Source: Hirsutella rhossiliensis
Taxonomy: Eukaryota > Ascomycota > Sordariomycetes > Hypocreales > Ophiocordycipitaceae
Direction: 5' to 3'
Assembly: GCF_020360975.1 (NCBI RefSeq)
Contig: NW_025408670.1
Coordinates: 3,472,001 to 3,536,000, forward strand
Length of the DNA stretch: 64,000 nt
Shown: one piece after another, positions 24,957 through 36,749 of the stretch
Layout: every line of letters starts with the position of its first letter
Numbering within the stretch: the first letter of the stretch is position 1
Made by a program: the position numbers and the translations under genes
The notes under the pieces: generated by a model
The model's database searches: none
Told to the model about the DNA's origin: nothing
The model's input: the letters and a program-made list of their open reading frames with translations, nothing else

Positions 24957-27900
24957 GCTATATATATATTATTAAATTATTCCTTAAGGAATAGTAATAT
25001 ATAAGTTAAATATTAAATCGGTACTATCTAGGTAGTTATACTAGCGGTAGGAGCTATTAAATAAGAGCTTTTAAATAAAGTTAATATAATAAAATCCTTT
25101 TAAACTATAACCTTAATAGTTAATAAAGATATATATAGAAGACTAAAGCTTAAAGAGACTATATAAGAAATAGCTACCTAGCTCCTAAGAAAAGATTTTT
25201 AGGCTTTAGTAATAAAAGTTAAAGAAGATAACCTAGGAGCTACCTAATAATAATAAAGAAAACCCCTTATAGATACCTTAATAGCTAAGATTCTCTTACT
25301 AAGAGGTAAGATCCTTAGTTATAAATAGGGCGCTAACTAAGTCCTTAAACTAGCTTATACTAGTATAAATAAGCCTTTAATAGTACTAGTATAATAGTAA
25401 TTAATTATAAATAAAGGAGATAAGGCGATTCTAGCTATTAGATCTAAAATAATAAAAGAGATTATTAAAGTTATAGTTATAAAGGCTATAAGAGAATTTA
25501 AGAAAAATATTATTAAAGCTAGAAAGAAGTTTAGAAAGATCTAGAAGGTTAAAGATAAGATAAGGAAGAAACGACTTATTAGATTATATAATCTAAGAGT
25601 TAATACTCTCTTTAAAAGAAAAGTAGATAAGATTAACCCTATTAATAATACTTTATTAAACGGCTTAATACTAAAAGGGGACCTTAACTAAAAAAAAACT
25701 AAATAAAATACCGTTAAAGATAAGATATAGCTTAGACCTTACTTAAAATACTTAATAGGAAAATTCTTAAGTATATAAAAAGGTAAGCGGCTAATATAAG
25801 AAAGACTTAAAGTAATTTACGAATAATTTAAGGGCTTTCTTATAAAGGTAGAAATCTAGATCTTTAATAGTATTTTATTTAATAAGAAAGTAGTATTATT
25901 TTAAGACTTTATAGAAAGAGGTAAAGTCGACCTAGCTATAGCCCCCTTATAGGTTATTAAGATAATAGAATATAAGGTATAGTAAGTAGCTTTAATTCCG
26001 ATCTTAAAAGTAATAGAGTAGAAAGTTATCGATATCCTTAAAATTAAACTAGAAATAAGAGTCCTTAAAGAAGGGTATAAGCTTTATAAGAACCCCTTTT
26101 TCTTAGTAGTAAAGAAAGATAGAGGACTATACTTAATTAATTCCGCTATATATATAAATACCGTTATAATAAGAGATATAAACCTACCGCGAAATATAAT
26201 TAAGTTTAGCGACTACTTCTTAATATATAAGATCCTTTCCCTCCTAAACCTTTTTTAAGCTATAATTAGATCCTTCTTAATATTAAAAGCTATAACTTAC
26301 CGATATTCGCGATACTTATTAGCCTCTTATATATATATATACTCCCTTAAAGGGCTATAAACTTAGTTAGCTAATTTATAATAATAATATAAAGAATCTT
26401 ATAAGACCTTATACTAAATATCTATAGGAATTTCCTTAATAATATAAGTATTAAGGTGCTTAATATAACGTATAATAATAAAGAGGTAGCGCTAAGAGTA
26501 AGGAGATTTATCTTTAAATACCTTATTAACCTTAATAAAGTCCTAGTTAACGCTAAACTCTTTAATTATAGGATTATAAGGGCTAAATTAAAATTATATT
26601 AGTAAGTAACTAAAGTTCTTAGTTATATTAATAGAATAAATAGAAGGTACCTTATAAAAGCTAAAGTTATTAAAATTAAGGAATAGATAAAATATATTAA
26701 TATAACGTATATTAAAGCTTTCCTTAGTATTATAGGATACTATTAAATCTAGATTAAATAGTTTACTATCTTAGTAAAACCCTTTATAGACCTATTAAAG
26801 AAAGAAGTCTACTAAGAGTAAGGAGATAAATAAGTAAATATAATAGCTACCCTTAAAGAAGCTATTATTAATTTAGTCTTTTTAATATCTCTTAATATTA
26901 GCCTAAGAAAAGGAGATATTATTCTAATATATAATACTAGTTTACTTAGCTAGGGAGTAGTCTTAATATAAATACTTAATAGAAAGAGGCGCCTTATAAG
27001 GTTTAAGAGTAAATTATAGTTATTAATAGATACTAAATATAATATAATAAAGAGGGAGTATAAGGCTATATTAAGTATACTTATAAAACTAAGAATATAC
27101 TTATATAGCGTATATTTTATCTTAGAAACTAATATATAGGTCTTAGTTAATTAATTAAAAGGTACCCTTAAAGAGATTCTTAGAGCTATAATAACTTATT
27201 AAATAAGCTATATTTTCCTCTTTAACTTTACTATATAATATATTAAAGGTAAGAAGAATAGCGAAGCTAATAGACTCTTAAGAAAACTTAAAGGACCTTT
27301 TAATATATTAAATAAGGAAATAGAAGGCGATATTAAAGAATTTATAGACTTTTACTTAAACGTAATATAAGGGACTAAGCTATAAGGGGACTACTTAAAG
27401 GAATCGAGGATAATTATAGACTTCCTTTAAACGTTAAAATAGCTAGAGGGCCTTTCTAAATAAGACTATAAGAAGCTACGCTTAAAGAGTTTAAATTTTT
27501 ATATTAAAGATTAAAAGCTTTAGCGACTCCTTAAGAAAGAAGAAAGGAGACCTATACTAGTTATAGATAACCTAAAAAAATAAAAAAAGATTATTATAAA
27601 GTACTATATATAAATATAATATAAAGGATAATAAGTTATATATATATTTATAAAGAATAAGTATTAGTAAGCTAGCCTTTAAAACGATATTTATAGTATA
27701 ATCTCTTTTTATAAAGAATACTAATACTTTATAACTAAGAGACCCTAGGAAGTTATAACTATAACCGCGCTTAGCTATACTATAAGTAAAATTTACTTTA
27801 ATAGCTAGTATATACTATTTAATTATAGGTATTTATACCTTATAAAAGTATAAGATAACCTTATTAGATAAGTAAAAGTAACCTTAGTTAAAGAAATTAT

Positions 27901-29366
27901 AGCGGGAGCTATAACTAAATTTATACTCTTTATTATTTATAGGTATAGTATAATACTATATACTATAATCGATAGAGGGCCTAAAATAAATAAAGACTTT
28001 AAGTATATCTTAAAGGATATAGGCGTTAAAGTTATTTAAACTTTAGTATATAATCTAAAGGTAAATATAATAGTAGAATAAAGGTACTAAAGGTTAATAA
28101 TAATACTTATAAAAATAGTAAAGAAAAAGGGTAAGTAGATTAAATACCTTAACTAAGTAATCCTTATAAACTAAATAGTAGTTAGAAAGTCTTATAAAAT
28201 ATTAGCTTTCTACCTACTATATAAATAGGAACTAGTACTACCTCTTAAGGTAGAATACTTAACTTAGTAACTAATCGACTAAGACGAAGTAAAGATAAGA
28301 GAATAATTATTTAAAGTATAAGTATAAGTTTTAAAAAGGAAAAGAAAAGATATAAAAGAAGCTAAGAAAAGAGTAATAAGATATTAAAATCGATTAATAA
28401 AGAGGATAGATAAAGCTAATAAGTATATAATAAGAAAAGAAAGCCTATAACCTAAAGGCCTTATCTTACTATTTAATATAAGACGATTAAATAATCTAAG
28501 AAGGTAAGCTAAGTATTAAATAAGGTAGAATAGTCCTTTTTAAGTAGTATCGCGCTTAAAGTAGTCTAGGGTATATAGGATTAAGACTTTAAATAGAATT
28601 ATACTTAATAAGATAATCTTAAGAGAGTATTTAAAGAAGTTTAAAAAGGATAAGAAAGGTTAGTAATACTTTACTAAGAATAACTAGTTACTTTAAGATA
28701 AGATTACTCTTAATAAAAAAAAGAGGGAAGAAATAATAAATAAAGTAAATAATTTACTACTCTTACTAAGTAAAGAAGCCTTAGATTAAATAGTACTATA
28801 GTTATAATAACTCCTTAATAAACCTTAGAAAGATTAAAGCTAAGAAGAGAAAGAAAAGTAACTATAAATACCTAAGAAAGGCCTAAGGTATATAATTAAG
28901 GTTTAGCTATTATAACTTAGTAAAGTAAAAAAAGATCTTTTTATAGGAGCCTTAAAGATACTAATTAAATAAGAAAAGAAAGAGGTAAAAAGGAGCTAAG
29001 GAGGAAAAGGTAGTAAAGATAAAAATCTATAACTATTATAAGAAGTATACTAAAACCTAACTAATAACTAAGGCACCGTTTAACTATCTAATTAAAGGAT
29101 AACTATAATAGCTAAGATATTTATAAGCGCTTTACTTACTACCCTATCTTTTTAAATTTTCTACTTAAAGCTTCTTAAGTAAATAAAGATAATATTTCCT
29201 ACCGTTCGTTAATAATAACTTACCTTTTATTACCTTAAAAAAGATAAATAAAGATATAATTAGATAATAAAGTAAGAAAATAAATATTCTTACTACTTAC
29301 CTCCTTTAAGAATAAGACTTTTTACTTTATAAATAAGAATATTTATTTTTTATTATAAAGGGGGAG
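24957..29366 (+). pseudogene. G3 Pol: reverse transcriptase, RNase H, integrase
   Basis: After the LINE the frame resumes. Around 26,080-26,260 it shows 'NPFFLVVKKDRGLYLINSAIYINT' and 'IIRDINLPRNI', the start of a fungal Gypsy reverse transcriptase. RNase H lies at about 26,930-27,160 (motifs LSWGVVLIQ, IRFKSKL, LIDTKYN). Integrase is at about 27,600-28,120, including 'IIDRGPKIN' for the usual DRGPxF and 'VEQRY' for VEQ/TE. The frame closes at a purine tract (29,357-29,367). The polyprotein would reverse-transcribe and integrate G3. RIP has placed dozens of TAG/TAA in the frame. Confidence 0.7.
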
Positions 29367-32300
29367 ACCTACTATAGCGAAAATAAACGAGCTTATAAAA
29401 TAAATTTTAATATATTTTTAACTTACTAAATTAAACGTTTATAACTTTAAGAGAAAAACTTTTACTACTAAAGATAGTAACTAAATAAAGCTACCTATTC
29501 TTAGTAAACCTACTATAGACTACTATAAAGTAAACTTAAAGACTATTTAATTATTACTTAAGAGAGAGCTTATTAAACCTATATAATCTCTTTTTAGGAG
29601 AAATAAGTATAAGGTTAATTTCCTCCCCTTTCTTTAAATCCTTAGTAAGACTAAGGGGATTAAGGATATTATAAAGAAGATAAAGGGCGGTCTTATTATT
29701 AATATACTTATTATAAAATTTATTAGTCTTAAGGTTAGTATAGAAATTATAACTATATATATAGTTAGCGAATTTATTAAGGTTATAAGTAGCCTTATAG
29801 TATCTAAGAAAGTACTACTATTAATAAATAGGCGCCTTAGTTAAATACTAAATATAGTTAATATAAGAGCTATTAATAGTACTTAAAAGAGAGATATACT
29901 TATAAAAAGGAAATATAATATACTTATAAGCGGAAGTTATAGTTATTTAATAAGTTTAAATATACCTTTAATAAAGGTAAAGGTTATAAGTTCTATATAA
30001 AGTAATTAAGACTACTTAAGAGTATTCTTACTACTTTAAACTAAGCTAGGAAAAATAGTATCTATATAGATAAGTAATTTTTATAAGGATATAGGTTACT
30101 AGCTAACGTTTATAATAAGTAGTATAGAAGATAATTTAATTATACTAACCTAGTAAACTTTTAAAAAAGTAAGAGAGAGGAGAGCGACCGCGTGCTTTAA
30201 TCCTAATAATATTAAGAGCTTTTAATAAGACCTATAACTAAAAGGCAATTTCTATATAAATTAGAAACCCTTAGTAACCGATATTATTTTTACTATAGAC
30301 CTAAGTTTTAAAGTAACTATAGATCTATAAAAGAAGATAGTTAAAATAAGTAAAGTAAGATTAAATAAGTTAGATAATTATTACTTAAAAGTACTTTATA
30401 TAAAGAGGAAAGACCTTAGTACGATAATTTTAAGTAAGAAGAGTAATAGTAATAAGGGAAGGTTATAGAAAAGTAGTTAAAGAAAGGTTAATAATATTTA
30501 ATAGCTCTTTAGTTTTAAGTTTAGCGGTTTTATAAGATATAATAAGGAAAAAGAAGTAGTTATAAAAAGAAAAGATAAAAGGTAGCGGTTTAAAGAAATA
30601 AAAAAAAATAAAGAAGAGAAAAAGAAAAAAAGGAATAAAAAGAGTAAAGAAGGGAAGAAAAAGGTAGAGATTAAATAGCTCTTTAATTAATAACTAGTAA
30701 AAGAAGCTATTTAAGTATAACCCTTAAATACGCCTAAGACCTTACTATTATAAAGGCTAGCTAAAGTAACTAATAACCGCGCGCTTTAATAACTATTTAT
30801 TCCTTTCGCTATACCTTCCTTCTTCCTTTCTTTTTCTTCCTTTTATATATATATATATATACTTTATACGCTTCCTTACTTATAACGGTCCCCTTTATTA
30901 ATATAACTCTTATATATATATATATAACCCTTTTAGCTTCTTAGCGTTATAACTTAAAACTACTTACCTTAACTATTTAATCTTAACTTCTCCCTCTCTT
31001 TTACTTACTCTACCCTTTCCTAAGATATAGTAGCGAACCTAAATAGTATCCTAGGCCTAGCTATAGACCTTCTTAAGAATACCGCTATTTTCTTTAGCGT
31101 ACTATTATTTAAGAGTAAGAGCTTTATTTTACTTACTTACTATAGTAAAGTTAAAGTAAAAGGTAGTAAAGGGCGCTTTTATACTAATAATAAGGAAAAG
31201 TTTATAGACTAAAACTAATAAGACGTTTATAAGTAAAAGTAACCTCCTTAGTATATCTATAAAGATTATTAGTACTTAATACTAATAGGCCTTATTAAAC
31301 GGTAGGATATTACCCTTAAAAACGCTCGGATAATATATAAGGGCGTTAAAAAGATAAATATATTTACTAAGAATAAGGCCTATTAAGAAGAGTATATTAT
31401 CGATATATATATCTTTTTCTATAAAGCTATCGATAAATAATAAGCTATAAGCTTTAGCCTTAGTATAATAATTAAGATCTTAATAAAAGGTATTAAGAAT
31501 ATAGTATACTTTTTACCTTACTTATTATTAGGTTATACTAACTATTAAAGGGAACCTATTAAAGATATAAAAGATAGATATATAAAGTACTATAAATACT
31601 TAAATAATAAGGAATATTTAATTAAGTTTACCGCTCTTACCTTTAACCTTAGTTACTTTATATATAAATTAAAGTATATAACTAAAGTTATTAACTTTTT
31701 AGTAGGACTAAATAAAAAGGGACTTTATTAAGGAGCGTTCCTTTAAGACTATAAGGAAGGAAACTTAGTTATTTTTAATACTTAGAAAGAGGGATAGTAT
31801 ATTAAACTCTATACGTTCTTATAAGTATAGTAGTAGTTTCTTTATATCCTCTAAGTTCCTTATAACTTTATTTATACGCTAGTCCCTTATACTACTTAGT
31901 AAGAAAGGTAGGAATTTAGCTACTTAGCCTTAATAATAATTTAATATTAAGTTAAAGGTATAGTTAAGCTATACCTTAAGATAATTAAGTAGCGATACTT
32001 AAAGGTTAAAGTAATTCTAAAGTAAAGGTATAAGGTAATATAAGAAGCCCTATAAATAGATAAAATCTTATACTAAGACTAGTATTTCTTTAAGTTAAAT
32101 AAAAAGATAAGTATAAAAAGCTATATCGATAGGCTAATATATAGAATCTAAGCTATTATAGTAAACGAACTTAATTATATATAAGCGATATTATAAGGTA
32201 GCGGAGTTTCTTAGTAGTTTAATAGTAGGGTTAAATAACTATAAAGGATATTATTTAATTAAGGTTTAATAACTTTTAATAAAGTCTTTCTTATAAGGAT

Positions 32301-32529
32301 TCCTAAGTATAAATAGATTTACCGATATAACTATATTATTTTAAGAGATTAAGAAAGATAAGACCTTTAAAAAGTCTTAGAAGTAGTTAACCTTTAAGAT
32401 AAGCTTAGTAGATAGAAACTACTACTTTAAAGAGATATAGAACTAGCTTATATAGTTGTCGCGTATACTATATGCGTTAATTAACGCTGTCGCTTATATC
32501 TAATAGGCGGCTATATCTTTTTCGTGATA

Positions 32530-32543
32530 GTTATAAGCCCGGG
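32530..32543 (+). other. TRIM primer-binding site
   Basis: The sequence gttataagcccggg is identical to that of Copia C1 at 4,630. It lies directly after the LTR and fits the initiator tRNA-Met anticodon arm with one RIP change. Confidence 0.65.
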
Positions 32544-32574
32544 CGGAGGGGTTACCCCTCCGGGAACTTCCCGG
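32544..32574 (+). other. Hairpin(s) after the TRIM primer site
   Basis: CGGAGGGG-tta-CCCCTCCG forms an 8-bp perfect stem (32,544-32,562). It overlaps a second inverted repeat, ccgggaa/ttcccgg (32,560-32,574). The two are partly mutually exclusive. A packaging or priming role is possible but not shown. Confidence 0.6.
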
Positions 32575-32592
32575 TGACTGCGCACGCACTTC

Positions 32593-32647
32593 TAGCTAGC
32601 CTGGCGCGCATTACCCGAAGGCCCGTGGTTCGAGTCCCGCTAGCGCA
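32593..32647 (+). other. tRNA-like segment with A- and B-box in the TRIM
   Basis: tagctagcctgg resembles a tRNA A-box (32,593-32,604) and ggttcgagtcc is a perfect B-box (32,627-32,637). The 3' segment ctagcgca could have been an acceptor strand. Spacing between boxes is about ten bases shorter than in a true tRNA, and the T-stem pairs only at two positions, so it is not a functional tRNA. It may be a tRNA-derived remnant. Confidence 0.4.
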
Positions 32648-33940
32648 ATTAAGCGCGGTTTTAGCATAGGGCCTGCCTATATAAAAATTCCCGCTATAGT
32701 CTAGGATATCTAGGTATCCCGGGACGAATTAACCCGATATCCCTAAGGGGGTGTGTCGCGTATACTATATGCGTTAATTAACGCTGTCGCTTATATCTAA
32801 TAGGCGGCTATATCTTTTTTATAATAATAGTAAGGAGAGCGAGAAAAGAGCTAACTATACTAGCTACTTTTATAGAGTAACTTAACCTAATTACTTAAGC
32901 TATATATAGTTTCTTTATAAAACTCCTCCCTAAAAAAACCCTTAACTATTTAATCGCGCTAATAAGAATTAAGAATAGGCCTAGACCTTTATTACCTTAA
33001 GCGTTAACTAAATTAAGCTCCTTATTTAAACTAAGTAGCTTTTCCTTAAGTAACCTTAAGATAGGATCCTTACCTTAAAGTTTATAAAGGAAAGAGCTAA
33101 GCGCCCTTACTAGTCCTTTTATTTATATAAAAACAATGCCTTTATTTTCCCCCTTAAATATATAGCTAATTAAGCTTACTCCTTACCCGCTATTAATAAC
33201 TCCTTTAAATATATAAAAAAGTAAAAGACTTATAACTATACCCTTACTAATAACTTAATAAGAAGCTAGTAAGGAAGAAAGGTAGATAGCGCGGCTATTA
33301 ACTTACCTTAGGACTCTAAAATTACTAGGCGCTTAGTTAATTACCCTAAGGCTAAAGACTTTAGTAACGCTTATAGCGCGCCTTAGTACTCCTTAGAAAT
33401 AAAGTATAGTAATATCCTCTTTAGCTATAGTCCCTATAAGGTTTATACTAAGCTTTAAACCCTCTTAGGTTAAAGGAGTTAAAAACCTAAGAATATATTA
33501 AAACTACTACTAAGATATTAATAACTATAATTCTATACTTTTATATACGACTACTAGTAACGTAATAATAATTAGTCTATAAGACTCTATAGCTTATTTA
33601 ATCTAGCTATACTTAAAGCTATAGACTAGTAAAAACGCTAACTATTTTATTTCCTTAACGCCCTTAAGAATAATAAGCGTAAATACTTAAGAGCGTATAT
33701 AAGTAGTAGTAGATAGTTATTTAAAGAAAGAAGTATATAAGTAAAGATAAGAAAGAGCTAAATAAGTAGCTTATAGGTAAAGGGAGGAATAAATAATATA
33801 AAGGGAAGGGATTATAGTAAAAGAGAAAAGTTCTATTAACGGTTTATTTACTTACTTATATACTTAGGAAGAGAGCCTTACCTATTATTATCGCGCTATT
33901 TTTATTAGTATCTTAAGTTAGAAAGTCGCTAAGGAGGAGT

Positions 33941-34315
33941 TTAATAAGTAAGATTATACCTTTATAAATATTATCTTATTAAAGGGATAAGACCCTTAGT
34001 ACTTACTATCTAACTTCCTTTTAAGTATACTTAAAGGCTTTATAAAGACCTTAATTATTTAATAAAGTATCTTCCTTAATTATAGTTAATTTAAATTTTT
34101 ATTTTTCCCTTTTAAAGTAAAGGCTATTAGTTATATAACTTTAATAGAGATAAAGAGGTATTAAGTAAAGAAATCTCTAAGACTTATATTAATAACCTAA
34201 GACCCTTAAAGCTATATATAAAACCGATAATTAAATAATTATATAGTTAATTACTTTATTAATCCTTAGCTATATACTACGCGTACTTTAAGTATATACC
34301 TTTATCCCTATTAAA
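33941..34315 (+). repeat. 3' LTR of G3
   Basis: It is 375 bp, equal in length to the 5' LTR, and is followed by the TSD ctact and resumed Copia C2 sequence. Confidence 0.85.
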
Positions 34316-35468
34316 CTACTTTTAGATCTTCTTCTTATTCTATAAGAGGAGGTATAGGAAGGTAAGCGTATTTTAGCTCTACCGCTTTCCTATAGTCTCC
34401 TTCTTTATTAAGATTATCTAATTTAATAGCTTCCTCTTCTTTTTCTTTAAAGTTAGCGTTATCCTTAACTACTTTAATATTAGTTTCTTCCTTCGTTTCC
34501 TTATCTAAGACCTCTTCTTAAGACTATTAAGAAGGGGGGATTTAGATCTTTTAAATTATCTAACGTTAAAAGAGTAAGAGGGGCTATTAATCCCTCTTTT
34601 TATTAAAGAAGCTAGATTTATCGAAAATTATATCCTTAGTTAAAGTAACCTTTTATAAAAGTAGAATCTAAATCTAAAAGATATTTATAAAGTTATAGCT
34701 AATAAGGTAATTAATAAAGGCTCTAAGATTAAGCTTTCTTTTCTTCTTCCTTTTTAGCTATATATTAGTAGTTATAGTATATACCTTATAGCTATAGGTA
34801 TAAAGATAGGCTAGTAAGGCCCTCTTTATAAAAAGCTTAAGGGGGGATTTTTAGTTTATTCCTTAGTTTAATTCCCTAGGGTCCTTAAGGTCCTTAAGGG
34901 TCCGGTTCTAAAGGTAATAAGCAGTCTTAATAACTTCCTTTTAAAGGTTATATAAAAGCCTTATAATAAGTCTTATTATATAGGCCCTTTCTATTATAGT
35001 ACCCCTTAATCCTTTTACCCCTTTATTTTAAGCTTAGGTATTTAGTGCTAATAGGAGCGGTAAAATACCCCTTTTTTAGAGCTAATTTAAGATATCCTTT
35101 ATAAATAGCTCTCTATTAAACTATATCTTCTTTACCTTATAGCCGAAGTAGGATTTTATTTAGTTAATAAAGTCTTAGAGGGTAAACTAGTTATACTTAC
35201 TTAGGTAGGTCTATAAGAAATAAGGGAAAACTATCTTTAAAAAAGCGTCTATAAAAAACATTACCTTAATAAAGCTTTCTTAGTCCTTAGAGATATCTAT
35301 TTAGTCGACCTAAATTTCCTTATATAGCTAGTCTAGCTATAAAGGGGTTCGTTTAGAAATTTTTCTCTTTATTTTTCCTTAGCTATAGTATTTATATTTA
35401 ATAGTCTTTAGGCCCCTTATTTATATGCCTTATTATTAGCCTAGCTTATATAAAGCTAGGGGGCCTAG
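34316..35468 (-). pseudogene. C2 piece: middle of pol
   Basis: The reverse complement matches C1 from about 6,650 to 7,790, between the integrase and reverse transcriptase regions, including an acidic Glu/Asp-rich stretch. The left end adjoins G3 and the right end adjoins G2 at cctag. Heavily RIPed. Confidence 0.75.
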
Positions 35469-35938
35469 TATAACGACTAGTGTTATTCCTAAGGGATAAA
35501 CCTATCGGGGGGTTTATATTAGTAGATATAATAGGGAGTGGTCTAAGCAATAATATATATATTACGTTAGTAATAAGTCGGAGGTCGTAGACCGTAGACT
35601 ATAACTAAGTAATTAGAATTAGAGATAGAATCGTAATAAAGATCTATATTAAAAGCTAGAGAGCTATCTATCTAAAGGAGTAAAAGTAGGTAGCTATATA
35701 TACCTATAGAGACTATCCTTAGATCATAGTCCTAGCCGTGATCCCCTTCGTGGCTTACTATAGCTTACTCGTAAGCTATACTCTTAAGTAGTAATCTATC
35801 TATATAAGGCTTACTTAGCTTACGTACGCTCTAGGTAAGCTAAGCCTAAGTAACTTCTCGTCCCGACTATTATTCCGAGCCGCCTTATTATATGAACGTG
35901 GCCGGCTCTCCTACGACCTGCTGACCGTGGTCGTAATA
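35469..35938 (-). repeat. 3' LTR of G2
   Basis: This 470-bp repeat pairs with 42,831-43,300. It starts tataacgac and ends gtcgtaata on the plus strand, RIPed inverted termini. Confidence 0.9.
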
Positions 35939-36074
35939 CGATATCTCCCCTCCTTTTAGTCTTATCCGTAAGACCTGCTGCTGCCTTAGCCGCCGTGTAT
36001 AAATATACCCTTATCGCGCGTATATATATTCCCCGTTTCGTCCTTTCTATCCCTTAGGATATGCTGCTAATAGT
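35939..36074 (+). promoter_or_regulatory. Likely promoter of the G2 antisense gene
   Basis: A TATA-like gtataaata occurs at about 35,997-36,005, some 70 bp before the ATG at 36,075, followed by a pyrimidine-rich tract (ccccgtttcgtcctttctatccc). This layout suits a fungal promoter acting away from the 3' LTR. On the other strand the first bases form the G2 polypurine tract. Confidence 0.4.
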
Positions 36075-36746
36075 ATGTCTAGTCGCGTGTCGAAGGATCG
36101 TTCTCGTAAGACCCTTAAGCGTATTCGTTTAGCTAAGTCTATTAATCGTCTTAGTTTCGACGTTATGCCGTGTTCTTTCTATTTATCGCGCGGCTTCCGC
36201 TATAAAATACTAGAGAAATCTTCTAAGTGTGCCGAATATATATAGCGGGGTCGTTCCTACGATGCGTCGGGCGTAGCGATCAGCTCCCGTAGGTAACTTC
36301 GTTGTCCTACTTATTGTTTGCAGCTAACGTGTTTCCTAGTATCCCGAATAAATCTAGAGTCCGATCGATTAGATAAAGAAGAAGAAATTGCTAAGGAGCG
36401 AATGTTAAAAGCTTAAGCCGACCTAAACGAAGCCTTGGCCCGTTTAGCGCGACTTCGCCGTTAAAAGCGCTAGCTAAAGACAAAGGGCACCGAGATAGTC
36501 CGTCGGGGCCTTCGTTCCTTAGATAACCTTAACGAGGCTAAGCGCTAAGAATCTAAAGCGGTAGTCGATGTTTAGTCTATAGGTAGATTTAATATAATTA
36601 ATTAGAATGCTATTAGTTCGTTAGGTGATTTTACGATACCTAGGGTAGATTTTACTAGTAGAACTATCGAAGTAGAGAACCGTAGTAGGTTAAGTGCTTA
36701 AGTAGTTCCTAGGTATTTTCTTCTAGTCTATATCCCTTCTACTTAA
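36075..36746 (+). pseudogene. G2 antisense accessory gene, Zn(II)2Cys6-like protein
   Basis: From ATG 36,075 to TAA 36,744-36,746 there are 223 codons, interrupted only by TAG/TAA that fit Gln codons. A basic N-terminus (residues 7-25) leads to a cluster at residues 33-62. Codons 33 and 52 are TGT, while 36, 43, 55 and 62 are TAT or TAC, each one G-to-A change from Cys. The spacing, C-x2-C-x6-C-x8-C-x2-C-x6-C, is that of fungal Zn(II)2Cys6 DNA-binding domains. A charged Glu/Ala/Lys/Arg segment follows (about 105-165), probably coiled coil. It runs against gag-pol and lies between pol and the 3' LTR. The role is unknown; a regulator of the element or host is a guess. Confidence 0.65.
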
Positions 36747-36749
36747 TAA

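Larger units (their letters stand above)
32457..32826 (+). mobile_element. TRIM: 370-bp non-autonomous LTR retrotransposon
   Basis: Two 73-bp direct repeats (32,457-32,529 and 32,754-32,826), starting TGTCGCG and ending gata or its RIPed form, enclose 224 bp without coding capacity. A 5-bp duplication, atagt, flanks it (32,452-32,456; 32,827-32,831). A primer site follows the left repeat and ctaagggggtg precedes the right. It shares the LTR start TGTCGCG, primer site and purine tract with Copia C1/C2. The interior is GC-rich and largely free of RIP, in keeping with a length near or below the threshold at which RIP detects repeats (known from Neurospora). It carries stable hairpins and tRNA-like promoter boxes. 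Confidence 0.85.
29370..33940 (+). other. G3 region between pol and 3' LTR, two unrecognised frames
   Basis: Pol ends in a purine tract at 29,357-29,367, but the G3 3' LTR starts only at 33,941 after another purine-rich stretch (aaggaggag). Two RIPed plus-strand frames can be followed between. The first, about 29,390-30,800, includes a highly charged Lys/Glu tract near 30,540-30,680. The second runs from about 31,030 to past 33,100, after a (TA)n stretch at 30,840-30,860 that could mark a promoter. The second frame is interrupted by the TRIM and reads on once it is removed. I do not recognise either product. They may be accessory genes of G3 or a further nested element without clear ends. Confidence 0.4.
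12183..34315 (+). mobile_element. Gypsy retrotransposon G3 with nested insertions
   Basis: Two 375-bp LTRs (12,183-12,557 and 33,941-34,315) bracket the element. The target duplication is ctact (12,178-12,182 and 34,316-34,320); removing G3 restores a continuous Copia C2 sequence, aaaaaagctact|tttagatc. Gag reads through the Fot1 insertion once that is removed, and pol resumes after the LINE. Reverse transcriptase, RNase H and integrase then follow in Gypsy order. About 4.5 kb of extra sequence lies between pol and the 3' LTR. The span of 22 kb is due to the inserted Fot1, LINE and TRIM plus that extra region. Confidence 0.8.
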
